Source: Taenia hydatigena
Taxonomy: Eukaryota > Platyhelminthes > Cestoda > Cyclophyllidea > Taeniidae
Direction: 5' to 3'
NCBI GenBank assembly: GCA_036345935.2
Contig: JADWOT020000004.1
Coordinates: 5,614,168-5,678,167 of the forward strand
DNA length: 64,000 nt
Shown: positions 1-13,300 of the stretch, piece after piece
Numbering within the stretch: position 1 is the first letter of the stretch
How the letters are laid out: the number at the start of each line of letters is the position of its first letter
Program-made: the position numbers and the translations under genes
The notes under the pieces: generated by a model
Databases searched by the model: none
Seen by the model: only the letters and a program-made list of their open reading frames with translations
What the model was told of the DNA's origin: nothing

Positions 1-1152
1 CGTTTGTTTATGTTCATAATTGGAGGACTTGACGCGTAGCTCCTTGAGGCCATCTGCATATTCACCGCCGAGACTGCAGGAGAGAATCGGCTGCTAAAGC
101 TCCCTTTTTGTTCACTCTCAATCAATCTGTTGGTAATGCATTATTGTTCAATAGTTTGTCATGTAGTGGCAAATAACGATCGTCAAGCGCGTGTGGTATG
201 TAGACGCAAATGTAGGACAAAACTCACGACGTCACATATGTGTGACGCTAATAGCGGTGCAGTGAGTGTTGCTAATGAGATGTCTACCCTTGAGCAAACC
301 GTCCGATGGGATGATTTACAAGGAGAAGGTGGTGAACCAGTTTGGAAATCTCCTCCTCGTGACAGACGAGCATGGGATGATCGTCGAATCCGTTGTGTCG
401 AGCGGCCTAGGTGGCGCCTTTTACGAGTCAGCATCCTTTTTCCAATGGTGTAGGACATGACCAATAGCAAATCTTATTCAATGTATGGTGCCCACTGTTG
501 AGGTTTCAAAGCATATCAATGTCAGGCGCAACACAGATGCCACCTGCCAACCATGACTTGTCAAAAGCCATACCCCATCTCAACTCATTCTCTTCGTTAT
601 TTTCTCTGTGGGATAATTTGTACAACTGAGTCGGAAAGTCTTTCTCACACACACACGCACACACACGCATTGAATGCTGAGACGGTGGGGAGGAGGGGAG
701 GGAACTGGAAGAGGGATACCAGATGGAATAGAAGCGGTGTGGTGGTGGTGGTGGTGCGGGGAACAGGAGGATGCTACAATGGAGTGGTGTGGCTCGTCTT
801 CATCTTCCTCTCCTTCGAGTCCAGGTATAAAACAGTCTGGCGGTGTCGAAACACATCAACAGTAATTGTGATTGACAGAAAGATAAGTAGTAGTCGGATG
901 GTGGAGATGGGTGATAAATTGCGGAGGAGAAGAAGTCAAAGATGAATTGGAGTGGTGGTGGGGGGAAGGGAATGGAAAGATACATCGAAAATGTGCCACC
1001 CTACTTCTTATCCTCCTCCCTCCCTCCCTATACCTGTTCCTTTGCGCCTCCTGTGCTAGAGGCCATGGAATTGAAGCATGAGGAACGGAGTGTTAACGAG
1101 GAGGAAAGAAGGTCTACACTAGATAGGGTGGTAGATTGGCTCGATGAGGACG
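1..1152 (-). other. 3' flank / probable 3'UTR of PDE4
   Basis: Follows the TGA of the last exon on the minus strand. I see no AATAAA or ATTAAA on the minus strand in this stretch. The nearest variant, CATAAA, lies at 7-12, so the polyadenylation site may be outside the window or use a variant. Contains an (AC)n tract and a GGT tract. The short open frames here resemble nothing I know. Confidence 0.5.
646..669. repeat. (AC)n microsatellite
   Basis: Dinucleotide run with single G interruptions, in the 3' flank of PDE4. Confidence 0.85.
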
Positions 1153-1383
1153 TCAGGTGATGGTAGTAGTTGTGGTGGTTGATGCTGTGGTGGTAGTAGT
1201 GAAATCTTCCGTCTCCTTAGACTGTTGTGACGTCTGTTGCTGATGATGATCGTCAGCGTGGATGAGATTGAAGTACCAATTGCGATTGTACTCCAACAAC
1301 TCAAGAATATCCTGTGCTGCAGGATGCACCAAATCGGACCACATCTCCCACAGAGGATGTGAGATGAAATCGATGAAACTGAC
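1153..1383 (-). CDS. PDE4: PDE4 exon 14 (last coding exon, Thr-rich C-terminus)
   Basis: Residues 736-811 and a TGA stop at 1153-1155. [19 protein letters not shown] then [19 protein letters not shown] is the end of the catalytic domain. After that come only about 40 residues: a His/Gln patch and a tail of mostly threonines (about 794-811) encoded by an imperfect trinucleotide repeat. The vertebrate C-terminal extension with the ERK site (P-x-SP) is absent. Acceptor CTTGTAG. Confidence 0.96.
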   Translation of the reverse strand, partial: VSFIDFISHPLWEMWSDLVHPAAQDILELLEYNRNWYFNLIHADDHHQQQTSQQSKETEDFTTTTTASTTTTTTIT

Positions 1384-4300
1384 CTACAAGACAATTCATG
1401 AAAGATGAGCTTCTTCCTTCTACTTCAAACCCGCCTATCATTGATAATGTCTTTCTTTTTGGAAGGGAGGCTGGACTTTTGTCGAGTCGTAAATAGGTGG
1501 AGTCAATAATTTGGTCCAACACATGGATGAAAATGATGACGTTCGAATTTGCAGCTAAGTGTAAACAGTTGTGTCTGATTGAAGCTTTGAAAATGTTTAA
1601 AAGTTGATGACGGACAGTTGGATGGGGTTAAAAGCCTCAATGTTAATAATAAATTATGAAGAATTCCAGAGGACTAGCGGATCCAAGTGACCTACAAATC
1701 CTCCCATTCCTTGTATTTCCATCTAATCATGTGCGAGTCCTCTTGGAGGTCGTACAGACGTCATTGAGGGGAAAGGGAAGGTGAGAATGAAAATGAAATA
1801 CCCTCTCCGTCTCCCCAGAAACCAGTGGGAAATGTGAAAGTGAAGGAAAAAGGACAGCCTTCAAAATCAACTCGGTGAGACTCAGATTACACAGATTAGA
1901 GTATCCATCTCATCCGTCCGACTTAATCGACAGACTGTACAATTAAACCGAAAATGCGGTGTAGAGGGCAGTAAAGAGTAATGGATAAAGTGGCATCTCT
2001 TCATGTTTTACAGGTCATTACAGCGAGGTTTATCGAATACGGTACGGACTATTCCAGCCATTGATGACACTCCATTGATATCCACTTGTATACACCAATC
2101 AAGTGTAATCGTAGTTGTCATCTTACTGCTAAGATGAAGGGCTGGAAAGTTGACGCTTCGGTTGATTTCTCCTCCCTTCCCTTACCCTTGCATATTAGCA
2201 TCAATAGTAGCACAGAATGAGAAGGAAAATGAGAGAAAAGAACCTGGGACTTTTCAATGGTGGCGGTTTCACGATCACACATAGGGCTGATGTCGAGACC
2301 GGCGGCACGTTCTCGGTCACCCTGGAGGAAGAACTCATCCATGAGACGATGCATCCATTTGGTGTAAAGGTCCAATGGCTTCGCTGTGTTAGACAGATCC
2401 GCACAATGCACCATGTTTTGTAGGATCTGAGCGTTAAACATTAAAAAAGAAATTAATTGACACAATTTCAAGGGAGATTCGTTCATCAATAGGACCTCCA
2501 CCGCTATTAGTAGTAATGTTGACAAGAATTTAGCTTGAGATGGTATGAAAACAAAAGATTCCTTTTCTTTTCCCCAGCTTTCGATAAAGCATCACTTTTT
2601 TTATTCAAACATTCACTATTCATTCATTTACCAGTACACTGATCTATAACTACAAGAATTTCATGTCCGTCCGACACAGATCTGTGCAGGATTCCTTCAG
2701 TTATCTTTTAAATTTACGATTTGTAAAAAACCGTGGTTGAAGTACCCAGTCGTCATCATTGACGACAACTCTTGGACATGGCACATCAAACATAAACCAC
2801 GTTTTATGAATTATTGGTGGCGATTCTTGAAGTCTACAGCAGACACCAAATTCACTGGCATAAGTCCACACCAAAGCGCAAAACAGCCTTTTAAATTAGA
2901 AATGAATAGTAAATAGCATGAATGCGGGCATTTTTTTTTCTAATAAATATACCAAAATCGCCATACAAATGAAATTTCCAACCTAATCAGACACCTTGAG
3001 GACTTTCACATACCTGGATATGCACACATGCATGTTAACATAAAAAAAGTTTTGAAAAGAATGTGATTTGCGAGACCCGCCTTACAGTCTACAAGTGAGT
3101 GTTACTTCGTTTGATGTCACCACCGTGACGCGACACACCCAAGCCGCACCCAAGACAGGTCGGCATACAGCCCCACACACACAGTCGCGAAAGTGATTGC
3201 TTACCTGCATGCGGTCTGTATAGTTGTCGAGGTTGAGGATGCCCGAACCGGCCACTTTCTTGGTCTCCACCATGGTTTTGAGGTCGGCAAGCAGAGACAT
3301 GTGTTTCGACATGTCCGTGGAGAGAACCTAGCAATATTCAAGCATTTCTTAAGATAAAAAATAAGCTTTACTTAATTGCATTTCAGTGGTTAAGGTGTTG
3401 TAACATTGCTTACTCAGATCTTGAAAATTTAGCCTCCATTTTTCCTTTTACTTCGATGAAGATTAATATATAAAACCGTAAGTAGCATTTGAATCCGACT
3501 CAGAGTCATTAAAATAGATGGAGTCATACGCTCGCAATATGCCGAAATTACCATCTCTGAGTCCAGCGAAAGCTCAGTACTTCTTATGGAATAGTAAATT
3601 TGGGGTGACCAATTACGCCAACTCTATAGCCCTCAAAGCAAACAAAAACGCATGGTACTAGACTAGCAAATTTAGGATCCATTATTGAGCTAAAAGCCTG
3701 CCATTCTTAGAAGGCAAACTTTTCTAAAGGGGTTGAAATGGTCATTGCAGTAGAATTACTTCGAGCTAGAATGGTATCTCCAGCTCAGATTGCGATGAGC
3801 ACTACGTTCACGGCTAACACAGTGTCTAGCAGAAGAAAATTACCAAGTCGTTCCTTCTTAGAGCAGTTACGCATTGAAATCAGCACGTGGGATCGGATGC
3901 AGACACGTGCTACTTAAATGGTGAATTCAGCGACTCAGGCATAAATGAAATGCATTATAATTGTGGCTTGACGGCTGCTCCAGCCAAACTAGCACCACCA
4001 AACTAGATGGTAGTCATACTACTGAGAGTGAATTCAGTAATTTCAGGTCAAATGAAGAACTTCTTAGATTTCAATTTTTATCATCCCCTTAGACATGAAT
4101 GTATGGCATTTATAGTGTGGACTTAGCAGGAATTTAGATGTTGATGCATGCCACATTGTTACCGCCTCAGAGTGCTTCGACTCACCATATCAATGACCAT
4201 GCGTCGGAAGGTGAGGCGCTGCTTTCGGGTGAGATTCACGAGGATATCGCAACCGGGAAAGGTGAGCAAATTGAAGGCCACTGCCAAATGATAGTTTTCC

Positions 4301-7300
4301 AGCACCGAGGAGTCATTGTACAGTATCGCCAATGCATCGTCTAGAGTACAAATAATCCACTTACCTATAATTCACTCAATAGCTTGAGTGCCTTAATCGC
4401 AACAACTGTAAACACATCCCTTATCTTGCATCGTGGAGTTTTATAGTCACCGCAAATAAGTGAATAATGCCTTGAAATAACAAGTTTTAATAGCGCCGAA
4501 GCCATCAGAACTGTTGCAGGTCTTTGTGCTGCAAATTCTCATTAGCGGTCACAAGTTATTTGTTGAAAAGAAGGTTGATTTGTGTCTGGCATTTAGCGTT
4601 AATAACATCAAAAGTAGAATGACATCGAAGCCTGACGTCAAAGGAAATGCTTTTGTTTATTAATAGCGGATAACTGGAAACCAAGCCCTGATAACCGCCT
4701 CCTGGCCAGAGTCAGTATCCATTCATAGGCAGATTGAATGCTCGCCTCCGTTTCGACTAATCGTAGCGTTGTTTGGAACAAGCCTATCCGGTCTCATAGC
4801 CACCTTCTTCTCCCCTCCTCACTCCCCTCCCCCACCCCTCAGCCCGATTAGATAGCTATCTAAGATAGAAAAAATCGCCCGATCACCGGCCACCATTCGA
4901 TTGGTTCCAGGCAATGAATGCAAGAGCTAGTAGCCAGCCATTTAGTTGAGAAGATTCCCCACTTTTTTCCCCTTAAATTTCGACGCCTAAAGGAGGCTCA
5001 TTCATCACTCGATAGAGGTGCAGGGGAGGAGGGGGGCAAAGGAGAATGAGAAAAATTACTCATCTAGTTGGAAATTGGGCAAACTGATTGGCTTTTAGAC
5101 GAGAGAGAAGCCGTTTCCTCTATTTTGCACAAGTTGTGATCTATCTTGGTTAAAGAAGCTCGTTTGATGGTTACAAATGAAGTAAGGTGAACTATTAGTA
5201 CAGTCTCGCACTCTAAAAAAAGGGTTTTTTCATCTTTGCCAAAGTTTATCAAAGAAAGTCTGACACCGATTGGAAGAATGGATAATAACCTTCTCCCAGG
5301 AGATGCGAAGAATGAGCTGGAATTTTATCAGGGCTTAAAATTATTCATGATATCTGCCAAACCACGACCACAGCCATGAATGCCCAAGAAAGTACTGCCA
5401 CTGTCACCATTGTAGCACAAGAAGACAGTAAAGGCAATCGTTGCAAATCCACACAACTCCAAATTCATGTATGTACTTATCTATCAGAATAGAAAAGTAC
5501 ATGAAATTCCCCTTGTTTAGTTAATGTGTCTCGGTGACTAAATGACAACCCTGCCACATTTCCTTCTCTCTATACACAAATTAAAAAGTGCAAGAATTCT
5601 TACAAATGGGATTTTTAAACCTAGCAGTGACAGTAATGGATAGGAATGGATAAGAAAGGAACCAAAGGATGACATTTTTACAAGTGAGAATAGCTATTCG
5701 CCCTCTAAATACTCACTACTGTCAAATTGTCAAAGTCTAGGCAGTAAATTTTGAGTAAAGAATGAAAAGAACGACACGATGGACTTACTCGTGTTGATAA
5801 GGTATTGGTTGGTGACACCGGGATGATTCACATCATGGACCGCACAGGCAATGATCACTGCGGCCAACTCGAGGTCAGTAAAAACGGACTGAAAGTGGAA
5901 AAAGAGGATTTTCATTTTATCGCTTTCTTTCACACCAGGTCACTTCTTTAGTTTAGGCGTCAGGTGAGGTTTTCAAATGAATTTAGGTCATTTACTTCAG
6001 GAAATTCATTACGTCAGTTATTTCGCAAACCAGTATTACAGTGTCCTTATGGCATTTTTAAAACTTCTTTCACATTTACTTTAGATGTAAATTACATATT
6101 TTGAGGTAAAATTTGCCTACCATGTTATTATTTTTAGTATTAAGACTAGCTGTCGAAACAATCGCAACAATACGCCTCCGACAGCGGTTGCTCAGGAACC
6201 ACCCAACACACCCGACTGAGATCAAAGCCTCCATGAGAGTCAAGACGGGGGAAAATAAATTTTGTCTGAAATTTTTTAACTGTCACCCTCCTGTTTACTT
6301 GAATCATCTGCAAAATCCCTTCCTCCGCAGTCAAGAGTCGTGTCTGTAACTAACTGAATGTCCAAAAAGCCCGGCAAGTGGCCAATTATTATCACTCGAG
6401 CAAACATTTTAGTGAAGATGACATTTTACTCTGGGAAAAAGCAGTTCTCCTCATCCTAGGACGATAACTCCTCCTTGGCAGCATAACCAGTTTAAACCGC
6501 TTACTTTCCCAAACAAATTAGGTGGTCCAAGTTACAATTACCAGTGGTTTAAAAAAGCCATAAGATATTGCAAAATAAACATCAATTTGAAACCAAGATG
6601 CTGCCAGGAGGCGTCGAGCACTTCATTGACGGTAAACTAGATGACCCCGTTTTATCAGGGTATACTAACTCAGTTTAGTATCACCTTCTAGTGACTTGGA
6701 AACACTGCAATTTGGAACGGCAATGGCTTTAGATGACTTAAGTTAGCCCATTCGTAGCACAAAGAACTGAGTACAGTGTTCAACACACACCGCTGTCGCA
6801 TTGGATTCGAAAAATTCATTCTTTAAAGGTTCAAACGACACCATACCATCTCAGACCCACAAATAACAACCAATGGGCTATTAATATGGATGTCATCCCA
6901 TTCTTGATCAACAAAAACTAATCGCATACACTTGAAATATTTTGGGATCAATGAACCAATTATTGCAAATTAGAAACCACGTCAGCAAGAGGTTATGGTT
7001 CCATGTTCATTTACGACTCAATAAAGCATGTCTAAATAAAACTTGAGCGTCGGAGAAATCAGATACGCAGTTTAATTGAGTTGGAAATTCCGCAGTTTGT
7101 ACTCGAAAAGCGATTGGGTAGTTTCAGGGTCGAGGCGACTTATCGACCCAAACAATCAGCTGGCAGTGATCACGGAGGCACATGACACTTTCCGCCCTCC
7201 TTGTCCCTTTTCTCCATTTCACATTGCCTCACACCAATCCCATACCCAACGGCGCACACGCGCGCACGGGATTTACAATCGATTGTAAGTGCGCCTTATA

Positions 7301-10300
7301 GGCCGACACGCCGATTGGTGGAGAGCAGCGCTACCCAATAGCGCAGCTCCCAGGCGTACACGTACGCGTTGTTGTCTTCGGCCTCGCCGCGGTAGTCATA
7401 GCCGTCAGCCTTCGTCGTCAACGTGAAGAAGACACTTTTAGTCGCTCTGATGTGATGACTGCTAGCGTGTAGCGCTACTGCCATTGCCACCTCTTCCGTT
7501 TTCGCTTCCCTTGTTGCTGAACGCCTCTAGCACGATCACTAAAAGCCGAGGCAACTTTCTATGCCCGTCTGTTCAAAGAAATCACGAACAATTAGCTCAC
7601 TAGATTTTCGTTCTGGTTTAGACTAGAATAGACGCAAGTGTCATGGTCGGTGATGTGACGTCTGTTACGGCAGCAAGTCACACCGGATGTCTGCCTCTGT
7701 GTTTGTATGTGTGTATGATTTCGGTCATGTCTAGACCGTTGGCTCCTTCACGCCCTCAATCTGGTAAACTTATTTTGAGCCCGATTATGCAGGTCTTTCC
7801 AGCATCACTTCATTTGACCTACGCTCCAGTAATATGGAACTTCGCAGCCAGCCTTTTGGCTCCACTATGGGATTTGTGGTGTCTACGTGGGCAACGCGTA
7901 TGCCACATTAGTGAGAGAAGCCGAAAGAGTGTTCTCGTCTTCAATGATGCCCCGGAGAAGGCATAGTAGGAGGGTGGAAGACTGCGTTCGCAAAGAGTAA
8001 AAACAGAAGGACTACAAGTACCATACAGACTCGTGACAACTGTTTAGATATTGAATTTTGTACCGTAGCAGATTCTAGTCTGCATGGGGTACTGCTTCCA
8101 TTTTCTCAGTGAATGGGTGATAAAATCAGCAGGTCAAGTAGTAGCTCCAGAAATGAAAGGCAAATGAAGACTGAAATTAGAATGGAATGCCGGAAAACTG
8201 CGCTGCATTTCTTCCAATAACATGCTCTTGTTGGAGGACATTGTCCAGTTTCGGCGGATAATTAACAGTTCAGATTTCAAGGCGACAAAATCTACTAGAT
8301 ACGTCCGTGGCGAAGTCGTCAAACTGCTTTAGGCCATTACAATTGGACACCGGGAGAGTAGCTAGGAACAACGGGAGCTATGTGTAGAGTGAGATTTACT
8401 CCATTACCCAAGACTGCTCAGACGTCAGGAAACCATCCTCCACGACTGGTTGACAAAATTCAATTTACGCCACCTAGAGCCTCCAGCATCCCTACCTTCT
8501 GCACACTAATAATGCAGTGTCGGAAAGGCAGGTCTCCTAAGACATTGTCGGAAGTAACTAGTGATGATTTGCGTTTCTGTCTGTTTAAGAGAGAAGGGCT
8601 ATTTGAGTGGTAGTGTGCAAAGAATATCCACGTCAAAGACTTAATTGCGCATATTTTTCAATAAATGGAATACTGCCCTGATAGCAGCAAGCACAGTACT
8701 AAGATGACGGTTGTTTCCTGGCACTGGTAACAGACACATGTCTCGGATCAGCCTGGTCCAGTCCATTCTTGTATAATCGACATTTGTTCGTCAAGGTGCC
8801 AGCTGTCAGCAACAGAGCTAGAGAGCGCAATTGCCACGTCTGCGTGCCGCAGTGTGTGGTGTGCCCATCAATACACACAATCCAATCCACCAACATCCAC
8901 TCGTTTCTACAAGGGACCTTAAGGGCAGCGCGTTGCGGTGGTGATGGTGACGCTGACACACAGCGCCTCGAGGGCCCACATCTTTGGACGGTCAACATCA
9001 AGGCTTTTGAATGTAAACATCTTAAGGACAGTTGGGCACATGTCTCTACCTACGTCAGTCCATGATGTTGCAATCTGGTGGTCCCAGGCCACAGCCCCCA
9101 TGGTTAGAGCTATGAACGCACATGCATTCAACGCACAGCACGTATGCATGATCTCGATCCTGGAGACCTGCTTGACGAATGAGCTAATGATGAACTTGCA
9201 TGAGGGATGAATCGTTCCGTGAGAACAACAGACACAACAGTTTAGGCTTGGAGTTTCAATTGTTGGTGCGTGCTGGATGCTAAGACAATAATTCTATCAC
9301 AGAATGGTCCTCCCGTTCTAAGCAAGTTTTCCGTGCATAAATACAATTTCAAACCGCAGTGAATTTCGTATTTTACAACTGCATAAGAAGAAGCCTAACT
9401 CACTCTGATTAATCGTGTTAGTGGCGTAGGATAAACATCAAGTAGTGAGAAGGAGCCTTACATCAAGAGCGGGAGCCTGAAGAAGCACATGGACGGATTG
9501 GACAACATCGGCAGCGTGGATTTTGTTGTGATAGGGGGTGCAGGCGTTGTAATGCGACTCCACTGATCGCAGGTATCGCAGGAGGTTCCAATGGGGAATT
9601 TTGAATTTATTTATTAGCCCGCGTCGCTGAAAGGAGTACAAACAAAACAAACAGAATATTGTTCCTGTTTACGAGTTTAATCCATTGGTCCCTCACCTGG
9701 ACAATGGTGTCTTAGAGATTTTGGACTGACTTTGAGGTCTATAGGTGGGGCTTGGTATTCCCCAGGCTTTAAAGTTCATCAAGTAACCAAATAAGTTTTT
9801 GAAATGGAATACTGCCTGTAGAATTCCGGATTGGTGGAATTCATTTATGACCTGCCGAATATGGTTCTAGGGAAACGGCCTGCAATTTCCATTTTGACTT
9901 GAACCTTAAGAGCCCTTCTTGAAAACTCTGGAGTGTGGAGGTAATTTTATCCAGTACAGACTCGACTGACTGCTCTCTTAATCCAGGGACCTCGAAGAAG
10001 ACGATAATAAGGTAAAAATAAGTTCAATTTTCTCGTCACGTCCTTCATTCTCATTTCTTGATCCAAAATATGGATCTTGTCTATTGAAGCCGTTCTAAAC
10101 CCAACCCTCGGGCATCCTTCTCTCTAATATCATCGCTCTCTTTCAACAAAGGGTGATGACGAAGATGAGATCTTCTTTGTCAGGATCGTAGAGGTTATAT
10201 GAAACAACCTAATTCATTATTAACCAAATTAAGTTCTGCCTTAATCCGCCAGATTCAAAGCCGTGAAACGATAACAGAAGAGCAGTTTTTAATAAAGCCT

Positions 10301-13300
10301 GTTAGGGTATTTCAACGTGCTTAGCACTCATCCATGAAATGGGGTCACCATTTGTGGACATTCAGTGGTCCGAGTGAAAGGCATACGAATGGAGAAATTT
10401 GTTCCTTCCACTTTCCTTATCTCTTAGTTTCAGTAAATCTTGTCTTTCTATGTGGGAGGGATGAGTCAAGGTTTCCGTTTTTTCACTGCCAATCAGTGTT
10501 CTGTTATGCCTCATCCTGCCCTATAGAGAGCGTGACTTTGTTCAATTTGACAGAAGCACAAGAGTTTAATTTGGCACAATCAGAAGTGATTTGAAGGCTG
10601 AGTGGTGTGTGTGTGAGAGAATGAAGGGGAGTGAGGAGGAAGAAGGACAGATATACTCTCATCCTTTATGTTAGACAAACAGAAGCTACTGTCAAACAAT
10701 GGACTAATCAGACTTCTCTGATGAACAGGAGGTGGTAAGTGAGGGAGGAGATTAAGATTTATTCCTCCCTCTCTTCATTCCGTGGACAATTTTGACAGGG
10801 AAATTAAGCAGTACTACAACAACAGTGGTACATCTGGCAGTTCAACCGCCTCTCAAGCCATCAACCTGACGGGCAGTGCCAATTCAATGAAGCAACTACG
10901 GGGAGAGGCTTCCATTGTACTTTAAGGTCAAACAGGAATCCCCTAAGAAGGTTAAAAATCAAGCGAATCACCATCTCAAATGGCTCAAAAACAATGAAGA
11001 TGTTATATGATACATCACATCGTTTACACCCTTGTTTCGACTGTTTTAAAACCTAACAGGCCAAACTTTTACTTTCCTTAGCTGGCACTGGACCGGAGAA
11101 GGAGTTTATGTCACGAGATTCACAACGGATACCAAATTTCGCAAAACGAACAACGGTAAACCCACTTCCGCTGCAAAGATATTGATTTCATTAAGAAGCT
11201 TTAAGCACACACACACACCCTTTTTCCACCCTCAAGACTTCAAGCCTTGTTTATCCCGCGAATCTCACCGAATCAAACAATAAATTTTATAGATAATGCC
11301 ACTCCTATCGTGTTCAATAGGTGAAACCATAACTCCGGTCATGCATATTAGAAGATCCCACCGTGAATAGCTCACATGTTGAGGGGATGGATAGGTCCTT
11401 CCATGTTTGAGATCCCGAATGGGTTGCAACAAGGCAGTCTGATGTGGATCATGTGGTGTCAGTATTTACAGCTACTTCGTCGGCTGACTGATTATTTGAT
11501 TGACTGATTGATTGTTTTGACGCGGTTTATGCCCCAGGACCAAGTCTTGATCAGCAAGTTTCAAATCTTTCTCTCAATAACCATACTGATCAGACCTATT
11601 AGTCTTGTTGAGCATAATTTTTGTTGCGAAACCGCGATGTAATACCGTCGAGACAATGGTATGGGTGAGAACTTCCGTTCTAATAGGCAACGTGACTTCC
11701 AAAAGTGGGCTCCAGGGTAAGACTCAGGTTGTTTGTGAATTGAAAAACCTATTTTGGGAGAAAATGGATGCATCTATCACTCTATTCACTCATCATTTAC
11801 CCAATTATCCGCTTTGCCATTTACTCGTCTGGCCACCCATCTACCCATCCAGTCTCTATCCCTCAAACATTATCTATCTCAAACTACCCATAATGAATTA
11901 GCAGTAGAAAGGTTTGGAGAGTGTGTTCTTTCCAGCTCTGTAGAACTAAAGTTAACCACAAATGCATCATGTCCTGAATCTGGAAGCCTGTACGAATATT
12001 TAACTGTCCACAAGACACAAACAGCGTTAATTCTACTTCGAACTTGCTTTAATATACTTCAAAAATCAATTTTCTCAAGTGCTGATAACCGCTAAAATTT
12101 CTCCGTTTTCTTAATTATAAAAGACTAAACCGAAGGGATTATTCAAATCACTAAATGCAAAAAAATTCACTTATTCCTATTTCTGTTCCAAAGGAGGTGT
12201 GAGTTGATTTATAATCGACGTGGACATTCAAAGTGACCTTCAATAGACCAATCAAGAGTTTAACGCACATAAAAATATTTCCTGATTTGAATCTCCGACT
12301 TCTGCTGCTTCATTACATCCGTTTGTGTTTCATGCCTCCTTTCAATTAGATGTCAAGTTTGCTTCACCCTTAAAACTCCCCGCCGCCGATTGTCGTCTGT
12401 TTTTTTTTCTGTTCATTTGTAGCGTTAAATTACCACATCAGGGGGAAATGAAACAATTGAAAGACATAGTGAAATGCTGAAAAGCCAGCCAATCAGATTC
12501 GTTGACCCAGAGGAGGAACCAATAGCGTGCACTCACCTTGAGGATTGTGTAGGTGACACAGGTTAGGGGATTGGGGGTACACTCGGCCAGTTTAAAAATA
12601 TCCATGCCCCATTGATCGAGGCCACCTTCCAGAATCTAAAATGGGCAAAAAACAGGATGGATTTACAGAAGTCTTTTACGAAATTTAATTGAGACGGCAT
12701 GTAATTTTTGCTAGCCAAGCCTTTTACAGAAGCGTATGCGTATCACTGACGATGCGGCACATTAAAGCTTCTTGTTCAAAGATTTTCCAGCAAAATTTGA
12801 TTGATGCCCTTCGGTTCAATTCAATTCACACTCCAAGCGAACGCAAGGCGCGAATTGCTCTGGGTGGCATTAACACCATTAAAGGTAGTGCTTCCTACGT
12901 ATTTTTTGGTGGGGATTTGCAATTGATACCCATAATTAAGGAAGATAAATCTGATTCATTCATTTTCAGAAGCCCAAAAAGAGACCGCTTTAACACTGAC
13001 TGGTTCTAAGTGGATCGCATTGGTGTTCATAGAATGGCATATTGCAATGACCATTCTGTAGATCCTCCAATTACTGTAAATGAACGCAACAATTTAATAG
13101 CATAGTCGGATAACATGAAGGTACTCTTCCCAATGGTATGCAAAATACACTCGTCCAGCGTTCAGTGTCATCTCTCAAACGGACTCGCCTCCAAGACAAC
13201 TGAATTTGGCGAAAAGGCAAGTTCTGGAATCCCGATCAGGATTGCAGCATAAAGTACCACTAATAGGCGGTACTCACTCCTCTTGTGGACTTGATAGAGC

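Larger units (their letters stand above)
5889..9461 (-). other. PDE4: PDE4 intron 9
   Basis: A 3.6-kb intron. It holds a GC-rich coding-like patch (7296-7490) and copy 1 of the 457-bp direct repeat (8786-9242). The rest is AT-rich sequence I cannot assign. Confidence 0.93.

Noticed and set aside
7..12. CATAAA on the minus strand as the PDE4 polyadenylation signal
   Set aside because: A single weak variant hexamer more than 1.1 kb from the stop, with no supporting context visible within the window.
2118..2243. Reading PDE4 on past GAG-AAG-TCC-CAG into the following bases
   Set aside because: The frame is open, but the peptide loses all family similarity at the conserved EKSQ boundary and the next exon joins exactly there.
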